Part shown: piece after piece, positions 56,781-64,000 of the stretch
Position numbering within the stretch: the first letter of the stretch is position 1
How the letters are laid out: each line of letters opens with the position of its first letter
NCBI GenBank assembly: GCA_963969595.1
Contig: OZ018413.1
Span: 8,058,211-8,122,210 of the forward strand
Source of the DNA: Neckera pumila
Taxonomy: Eukaryota; Streptophyta; Bryopsida; Hypnales; Neckeraceae
Direction of reading: 5' to 3'
Length of the DNA: 64,000 nucleotides
Position numbers and translations under genes: made by a program
The notes under the pieces: generated by a model
Databases searched by the model: none
What the model saw: the letters and a program-made list of their open reading frames with translations, nothing else
Told to the model about the DNA's origin: nothing

Positions 56781-57661
56781 TTAACCCCTAAAGTTCCATG
56801 ACTATGTTTTCACCAAAAATGCTCAAAAATTGTCATTTTTAGAACAAGTACCAAATTTGAAAAAAAACTTATTTTGAAACATATAACCATAGGATCTTAT
56901 AGTACAATGGTTTGAAAAGATGTGAAATTTTTTTTAGAAGTTTCCATTGTCCTTGCAAAAAATCGGGCAACTGCACTTCACAAGCTCACTTTTGTATGAA
57001 AAAAATGTCCAAAATGGTGGTCACTCTTTGGATTCATTACTGAAGACAAGTTGGCTACATGCTTGAAAATTTTCACATCATTTGGAACTGTACAACATAT
57101 AGGAAAAAAATAGTAAGTAGATAGTAGTAGAGAATAATTCAAAATACAAAATTTTTAAGATTTAGTTATAGAATTGAAAAATGCCAATTCCAGTGGTTGC
57201 AATATTTTAATAAACAATATACATCCTATGATTTTATTTAATTTTTAAAATACTGAAAATTGAGTAAGATAAAGGACTTCAAAGTTTATTTTAGAGTAGA
57301 GAATCCATAAGTGCCCACAAACAAAACATCCTCATAACTTTTGACTCATTGATCAAAATGAAATGACTGAAAGCTTTCTATGTATATAAAACTCTAGAAA
57401 ACCAATATCAAATTTTTGTTTTCGAAAAAAGTGGTTTTTTTTATTTGCTTGGACTGCCCAGTTACAAAAAAAAGTAACATACTAGGCCATAACTTCTGAC
57501 TTATATTTCCAAATGTCATGAAATTTAGTGCATATGAAAGATATTCCTTCTCCCCACCTTTTATTAAAATTTGGGCCAAAAATATAGAAATCTCTAGTCA
57601 CACATACCTGCCCAAAATTTCTATGTAGCCAAAAAACGCATGTTAGTCCTTTAGGGATTAA
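56781..57661. mobile_element. TTAA-flanked non-autonomous element, copy 6
   Basis: TTAA at 56781-56784 and 57658-57661. Ends CCCCTAAAGTTCCATGACTA and TAGTCCTTTAGGGA. 881 bp. Second subfamily, shared with 1317-1845. The minus ORF 57394-57579 inside is AT-driven. Confidence 0.8.
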
Positions 57662-57968
57662 AGGACTTTTGGAGGTTTAGACAAAAGCACCTATGATCTT
57701 AGTTTTGGCCATGATTTTCTTGGAATTCTTATGGGAATTGAATATCTTTGGAGCTTTACAGGTAAATAATATATTTTCAAATCTGATTCACGGTGACAAA
57801 TTACAACCATTCCTTTAGAAAATGGAGAAGGGGCAAGGACCACTACAAAAAGGGAGCACTACAGGTGCAGATTCAAATCCGCGACAGTAGGTAGCCATTA
57901 GCGGGTGACTATTAGACATAAGGCTTGGGACTAAGGGCATACCGCATACTATACTTATATAGCCATTA
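57662..57968. other. Spacer with a CACTA-end-like sequence
   Basis: CACTACAAAAAGGGAGCACT at about 57841 looks like a CACTA-type left end, but I found no matching right end or duplication. Confidence 0.35.
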
Positions 57969-58409
57969 GGAAAAAAATGAGCCCTCAAAGAGGCTGTGAC
58001 TTCCGGATAGCAATGAACACTGTCTGGAAAAAAAAAAATTTAGTCAATAAATTTCAAGGCCTGAAGAGCGCAAGACAGTTCAATTAAAAAATTGAAAATA
58101 TATTAAAAACAATGAAAAAAAACTAACATTAAAATAAGTACAAAATTACAAAATTTCAAATCTAATGCTGGTACCTTGTCAAATTGCTATTTCTGAATTA
58201 TTGTTATTTAAATATTATCAATATTTTTTTTTTTAAAATTTAAATTTAAATTTCTTTTTTTATTGTTATTTAATATTTTTTTGAATATTTTTTTATTGTG
58301 ACCACTATTCATCATTGATGATGAACAATGGCCACTATTCCTTAAAGAAGTTGTGAGTTCCATTGAAGGAAGCATTCATAGGGAAGTAGCTGTGAGGGTT
58401 CATTTTTCC
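57969..58409. mobile_element. MITE with GGAAAAA..GARCCCTCA ends, 441 bp
   Basis: Left GGAAAAAAATGAGCCCTCAA and right TGAGGGTTCATTTTTCC are inverted; related to 34510-34762. The AT-rich interior contains a 30-bp near palindrome (AATTTAAATTTAAATT) and the pair CACTATTCATCATTGATGAT. Confidence 0.7.
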
Positions 58410-58680
58410 TTGATGACATTTTGCTTCAATTAATTTTTAAAACTCCATACATTCCATTAACAATCAATCCATTGAGTCAAATACCTATCCGTCATTTGAC
58501 CATCTATCATCAAGAAATTATCTAGATGGAAAAATGAAGAATTACATCATTTACATTTAGTGAAAATGATGGGTGGAGAGATCACTTTCATAATGAATCC
58601 ATTGCTTGTGATGAATCCTCAAAGTATATGAGATAACCTAAAGATGAGAGTTTGACTGCACATTGTCAAAATGCAAGATT

Positions 58681-59048
58681 TGTATACAAAATAAAATTTC
58701 AAACCTCATTTTGGCATAATATTTAACTTTTTCCAAAAATTGTGAACTTAGAAAAGTCGGAAAATCAAGCTAACTTTCATCTCAAGAAATACGTTTGTGA
58801 TTTTAAACCTCCAAAAGAAAGTTATAGAAATAATTTAGAGAGGATATTTGAAAATATCAAATAAAATGTCCTTTCCAACGGCCTTTTCTAAACTTCATCT
58901 ATTACTTTTAATTCGAGGCTTTAAATCTAAAATGGATTCTCAAAGATGAAATTCAACTTAATTTTCAACATTCATCCAATTCAAAGCTTTTTGAAAAAAT
59001 TTATTCTACTATGTCTATTTGAGGTTTGAAATTCTACTTTGAATACAG
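58681..59048. repeat. Hairpin element, fourth copy
   Basis: Left ATTTCAAACCTCATTTTGGC and right GAGGTTTGAAATTCTACTTT frame arms of about 170 bp, with CTAACTTTCATCTCAAG / AAAGATGAAATTCAACTTA inside. The most diverged member; arms about 75-80% complementary by eye. Confidence 0.6.
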
Positions 59049-59926
59049 TTCCTGATTTCCTGCGTTTGACTTGACTAAAAGTGGAACCTTGAGCACTTAT
59101 AGATCCTAATTCACAAATCTCACTAAAGTCATTTTTCCACTTAATGCCCCACTTGTATAAATGGCTTGTCTTTTCAAAATCCTATATACATTAAGTTGGT
59201 TTTGAAGCTATGTAAAAGACTCATGCATAAGATGAATCCCCATGTTAGGATAAAAATCTAGATTAAGTAAAAAATAATAGGCGTAATTTGATGGATTCCA
59301 AATGTACATGTTTCATATAGGTTCTACTTTGGGTATTTTATTTGATTATCAATGCTTTCCAATTAGCCGTTTAGATTAGGTACTCACATGTGCCATTGCC
59401 CGAATATGCTAGGTTTAGAAGGATGTGAGCCTCTAAGCTGTCACTATGGTCTTTTTTTGCTTTGCATTTTATTGTTAGATTTTATAGACAAAACTCCATA
59501 AAAATAGTGTTAAATAGTAATTGCTAAAGTCCCTTTCAATACGGTGTTTTGCCATTAAAATCCTAGAGTGCCAAAAAACAATCCAATTCCTTACTTCTAA
59601 GATGAGTTAGAAATTTGAGAGGAAGAGAAATTGTCCAAGAGATAGCAAAGCCTAGCAATTGTGAGATTTTCATTAGAGACTAATCTAGACCTATAAATGC
59701 ATGTGAAAAAGCTTGAGTAAATGAAAGATAAGTAGTTCATAGTAGAGAATTCTTTTTAAGCTTGGATGAACTTGTAGTTGGTCAAACTAAAGTTATTATC
59801 CATTATAAGAGAACCCTAAAATGTTAGATGTTAGCCTTGCAAGTAAAAAACCAAAGAGTGGGAAGGACGGCATGGTCAAAGATTGAATAAAGTGCTTTTG
59901 ACATAAAAGCATGCCAAAAATTCAAT
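59049..59926. other. AT-rich spacer
   Basis: No gene or delimited repeat. Confidence 0.5.
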
Positions 59927-60086
59927 GACGCAATCGATTTGTTAGAATTTCCTTTTGATCAAAAGATTTTCCGTTCATCGGATTTAAAAGGAGTAATTAA
60001 AATGGATGATTTCAATTAACTCCTTTTAAATCCGATGAACCGAAATTCTTTTAATCAGAAAGAAATTCTAACAAATCAATTGCGCC
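59927..60086. repeat. 160-bp hairpin
   Basis: Left arm GACGCAATCGATTTGTTAGA ... CATCGGATTTAAAAGGAGT; right arm is its complement (ACTCCTTTTAAATCCGATG ... TCTAACAAATCAATTGCGCC). Arms about 75-80 bp, near 90% complementary, almost no loop. Stand-alone fold-back, unrelated to the 350-bp hairpins. Confidence 0.85.
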
Positions 60087-60576
60087 AAGAAATTTTAGAT
60101 CAAGAACATGAGCCTATACTTAGTTTTTGGGACCTTTTTTGAAGCTATCCAAAAAAATTCAAATTTTTCTAGAATATAGAAGATTACTTTTTGGAAAATC
60201 AACCACTTTAAGTAGTATATGGAAATTCTTAGAAATCATTGAGGTTACAATAAAATTATAATAAAAGTTTTGATAGGATATTTAGTCATAATGATGTGTC
60301 CCTAACAAGTTTCAAGGCATAATGACTCCAACAAGTACTTGAACTAAGGACTCCTTCAAATTTGGGCAAAATATAAACAAATTTGATATTTTGATGCGTT
60401 GATCGAAGTATTGGGAGATTGCAAAGTCCAAATGAGATTGAAGAGGAGTCTTCTTTCATCCATCAAACACTCCGGACACTGTAAGCAAGTGAAAATCTTT
60501 GAAAAGTGCAAATTCCATCATCTGAATTTTTTATATTTTTTTGCTTTGACAATTTGCTAGCTTTTACAAGTCCCTA

Positions 60577-60816
60577 ATGTATCTTGGTATATTATTGGAG
60601 GGTCATTATATTTTCATTGCATGTCGCGAGCTCGCGGAACAATATCCAAAAGGTTTGGAAACTTGTAAGGACCTTCTAGAGTATGAGGTTATCTCTCTTT
60701 TCAGTCGAGATGCACGTGATTTTATTCACATATCAAATGCTCTAAATTGGAACATTGTAGAAAAGGTTGCTAAAGAGAACTTCCAATCTTGCGTTGAGTT
60801 TGGGAGGGTAGTCTAG
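60577..60816 (+). pseudogene. Short coding remnant
   Basis: Open frame with protein-like content: CRELAEQYPKGLETCKDLLE, then EVISLFSRDARDFIHISNAL and VEKVAKENFQSCVEF. Probably an exon or fragment of the same decayed gene as 61199-62375. Family unknown. Confidence 0.4.
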
Positions 60817-61198
60817 GAGAAAAGTGGATTATCAGAGCTACTAGAGGTGGTGGTAAATTTTCACTTCAATCTGAAGTACTATTTTTTCTTTTTTCAGCAT
60901 TCACTTTGCCAGTAGACTATAATGTGCTTGCTTATTGTGCTGTTCTGTGGATGTCAGATTGTCAGCTATTGACCAATATGTTTTGCTTAGGCCTTGGATG
61001 ATGGCCAATAGCATTAGTCATCTACATTGACACATTGTTTCTTTTATTGATGAAGACTACAAAAGGAAATGTCATAGTTGACTTTGTGGATGAAGAAGTT
61101 TCCACTAAACTTCTCTTCTTCTTTGTGAAGGAGACCTAACAATATTGGATTGAGGTTTTTGATGGATGGGAGACAGATAAGCTTATTAGTAAGGACAG

Positions 61199-62375
61199 GA
61201 CTTTGCATACGTCAATTCTAAATCGGAAGCCCTTATGTACATCCCCAAGTTGGATGTAACTACAACACTCAGTCTTTGAGACTTTAATCTTGAGGGGCTA
61301 CCACGCAAGATTTTTGACCTCCATATCAATATCAAAATTACAGCAAAAATTTGAGCCATTGAAAGATTAACTCTCTTGGAGTCGTGCAAAGCTAAGAAGC
61401 TCAATTTGATCATTATGAACGAGCTTATGTAGCAAAAGAAGTAGTACCTACTACCCAACAAGGACGCAAATTGGGTTTCCCACTTCAACGAGACATGTCA
61501 AAAGCTAATTGACAATGAGGGTTTTAGTCCTATTATTGTCTGCAATATATGGAATGAGTTGAAGAAATTCACAAACGCCAATACTGGATTGAATAGTAGC
61601 AAAAATTTGTTGAATCCTTCAGCTGATAGGTCTATTGATGGCAAGGCACCTTGAATTTTCTTCATGATTGTATTCAAGTCCACCTCCTTCAATGTCAAGC
61701 TTGATCAGTTCTAGAAATTGCATCTATTGTATGAGTATAGGTAGGATAAGTCCATCATAGACACTATTGCGTCCTTGGGTATTTGAAGATGATTAGCCAA
61801 AAAATACAAAAATATTTTGGAGTATCATGCCCAAAAGTTGGAGTATCATGCCCAAAAGTTAAGCATTTGGAACAAATAATTCTATTCACATCTCAAGGAG
61901 CAAATTTTAGGAATTACTAAGCAGGCCAAGCAAATTATTTCAAGTACAAATCTAGAATTTTGGATGTCCACTTCATTGTGACCAAGATGACAATCAAGTG
62001 TTGCTAGGGATTTGACTTCTAATATTATTTATTGGGAAATCCAAGCTTTAAAATATTGTCACCTCTGCCTCACACTCCATAATTCCACTTGGTTTGTGCA
62101 CACCATGTACTACTAGCCAGCCTCTAGTGGTGGCTTCAAGAAGTCTAATCTAGAAGCAAGTTCGTTAGTCACATTATCACTCTCCTATCCAAAGTTGCAA
62201 AACCAAGTTGATGTCTACACTAGATTCAAGAAATTTATCACAATTCATAAATCTTTGGAATTGATCTATTTACCCATCTATGGTAAAGTTCACTAGAACT
62301 ATGCAAAATGCAACATCAACCATGGTCTTTTTGAGCATCTTTTGAAGTTGAATGTGAAGGCCAAAAGGAAACATT
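61199..62375 (+). pseudogene. Third decayed coding region, one frame with many stops
   Basis: From 61199 the frame reads DFAYVNSKSEALMYIPKLDV, NLEGLPRKIFDLHINIKIT, AIERLTLLESCKAKKLNLII, PNKDANWVSHFNETCQKLID, NEGFSPIIVCNIWNELKKFT, NLLNPSADRSIDGKAP and NILEYHAQKLEYHAQKLSIW, with about ten in-frame stops before 61960. It then degrades but recovers the same frame near 62213 (VYTRFKKFITIHKSLELIYL, HGLFEHLLKLNVKAKRKH). So decay is mainly by substitution, and many stops are one C-to-T change from Gln or Arg codons. A 21-bp tandem duplication (TGGAGTATCATGCCCAAAAGT) lies at about 61835. Product not recognised. Confidence 0.6.
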
Positions 62376-62919
62376 AATTAACACCTAGGGGGCAAAAATA
62401 TCACTGAGATTGCAATGGTATCATTCTTAGACTTCCATTTAAATTTCTACCATTATACCATTCTCTTTTCTCCCTTGTTGGATACAAGCCAATAGAATTC
62501 TTACAGCTTAGTTTTTTGTTCTAGTGCAGCAAATTGGAAGACCTATTGTGGAGTTTGTTTTCGCAATGGATGATGTTGCAACCATATAAGAATGTGTGAA
62601 GGGTATGAACTTTGTTGAAGCTTCGCACGCCATGTCACCACCAGGTCTCCTCTCCCATATAGAGCCCTAAGTCACTTTCCTGCCCCATTTGTAGCTTCAT
62701 CCATTTCTAGCTCGCAGTACCAGCCTTCTCTTTTTTATAGTGTATAGGCTAGCAATCAATAGACATTGCTATCTCAAGTAGCTTTATTAGCTATAGGAAA
62801 GCTTAGTTAGGGCAATCGGACAGATCTATTGATCCAATTGAACATGTTAGCTCCAAGATAATTTGCGACAAAACGTATTCAAATTCTTTAGCCTTTGTGG
62901 ATCTATCAACTGACTCCAG
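62376..62919. other. Spacer between decayed gene and CACTA element
   Basis: Some protein-like words persist but no frame is convincing. Ends at the CAG target duplication. Confidence 0.4.
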
Positions 62920-63867
62920 CACTATAAGAAAAGCCTATTTTTTTTGGCGTTTAGGCAAAAATGCGTCATGTTTTTTCAAACATCAGATGTTCTAAAAAAC
63001 ATATACATGTTTTGCAAAAACATGTACGTGTTTTGCAGAAACGTGTAGGTGTTTTGCAAAAAACGCGACTATGTCATTGTAGACGGCTAGGTTTGTGATG
63101 ATGTCGACTGCAACGTGGCCATGATTTTATATAACGTCGCATACAACAGAAGCTGCCACGTCAGCAAGTAGACTTGGAAAAGGGCAGCTACGTGGCATAT
63201 TTTGGAAACAAAATTAAAAATGGATGGATGAACCTCGGGCCAAATGTTTGGAACAACGGGTTGGATGTCGGACTGGACATCTGAAACAACGTAGGCTAAT
63301 TATCCCATATTGTTTGTCTCACCATGGACAAAGAATGGGTACAAATATGACCCTGAAAATCTTCATTTTCACGTAATTATGTCATCAAGATAAATTTGAT
63401 GATAAATGGTAAGTTTTTTTTAAATTCTTGGTGGATTCTACTTTTTTTTTATTGCATAATTTTATTGATTAATTTCTATTGACTAAGTAGTTTTTGAAAA
63501 ATGGATTGGATGAAAAATAGATTGGATGAAGAAAAACGGATAGATGAAAAAAATGGGCTAGAAGAAAAAGTTGCCTATGTGGCCCTCTGTGGATGAAAAA
63601 GTTGCCTACGTGGCCCTGCGTGGATGAGAATTTTGCCTATGTGGCCTCCACGTGCTTTCATTTTGTAAGCTTGGAAGACCCTATTTTGTAGGACGTTAGA
63701 AAAAAACAAGCCAGAAATTGGCACGTTTTTTGAAAACACCAGACGTTTTTTGCTTGTTTTCTATGACGCGATTTTAGGTGACATCTACATTGACTCTCAG
63801 ACATGTCAAACCGGACATCATACGACGTTTTTTCAAACATCACAAAAAAGGCCAGTTTCTTATAGTG
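62920..63867. mobile_element. Non-autonomous CACTA-like transposon, 948 bp
   Basis: Left CACTATAAGAAAAGCCTATT, right CAGTTTCTTATAGTG; a perfect CAG duplication flanks it (62917-62919, 63868-63870). Subterminal direct repeats near the left end (ACATGTACGTGTTTTGCA and variants, 62998-63062) are the kind of transposase-binding repeats known in CACTA elements. A second set (GTTGCCTATGTGGCC x3, 63569-63648) lies near the right end. No transposase. The ORF at its right end is repeat-derived. Confidence 0.92.
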
Positions 63868-64000
63868 CAGATTCTCCATTTGTTCATCACACCAAGAAAG
63901 AAAGTTAACTTTGAAGTTTCCACTTCCTAGGAAAATCTACCATCAGATAGTGCCCTCAACAACTTCCTTCTTTAGCTCCATATTAGTCTCTAATCTCTCA
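63868..64000. other. Window edge
   Basis: Short stretch after the CACTA element; no feature seen. Confidence 0.4.

Noticed and set aside
57841..57968. Full CACTA element beginning CACTACAAAAAGGG
   Set aside because: No complementary right end or 3-bp duplication found in the following sequence.

Overview
The window comes from a plant nuclear genome. Evidence: spliced genes with GT-AG introns, three genes for the plant form of elongation factor 1-alpha (one with a coding intron and a leader intron in each), AAACCCTA-type leader motifs, a canonical Stowaway MITE, and long AT-rich, repeat-packed intergenic DNA. Gene density is very low: one complete multi-exon gene, three EF1A copies and a few weak gene candidates in 64 kb. 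That suggests a large, transposon-rich genome. A non-flowering land plant is my guess, with low confidence.

Layout. 1-3.2 kb: MITEs and a TTAA-flanked element. 3.2-7 kb: a six-exon gene for a protein with a compact Cys/His cluster resembling the SHI/LRP1 RING-like finger. 8.2-9.5 kb: a large inverted-repeat element split by a MITE. 9.75-12.8 kb: EF1A copy 1 (minus). 13-19.5 kb: AT-rich DNA with one MITE, one 31-bp-TIR element and a TTAA-flanked element. 19.5-22.7 kb: gene-like, less AT-rich DNA, including a minus-strand ORF with a 78-bp in-frame tandem duplication. 25.3-28.9 kb: two MITEs, then EF1A copy 2 (plus). 32-35 kb: small ORF fragments, a hairpin element and a tandem duplication. 36.6-40.8 kb: a decayed minus-strand gene with an SDG..Q motif, interrupted by a 312-bp MITE and a 1105-bp CACTA-like element. 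41.3-48.8 kb: TTAA-flanked elements, hairpins, MITEs and a second decayed gene. 51.05-54.1 kb: EF1A copy 3 (plus). 54.2-64 kb: tandem arrays, more TTAA elements, hairpins, a third decayed gene and a 948-bp CACTA-like element.

How the parts relate. The three EF1A genes encode the same 447-residue protein. Their exons are nearly identical at the DNA level, but promoters, introns and flanks differ in a mosaic way: copies 1 and 3 share the promoter and leader intron, copies 2 and 3 share the coding intron and the near 3' flank. This points to gene conversion centred on the exons. The rest is a layered transposon landscape. Several elements can be delimited to the base from target-site duplications, and in two places the sequence that existed before an insertion can be read.

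The most unusual signal is a set of at least six dispersed 0.5-0.9 kb elements whose ends read TTAA-CCCCTAAAG or close to it, plus one with ends TTAA-YCCCTGAACG. TTAA target duplications with CCC-starting ends are the signature of piggyBac-like transposons, which are not a usual component of land-plant genomes.
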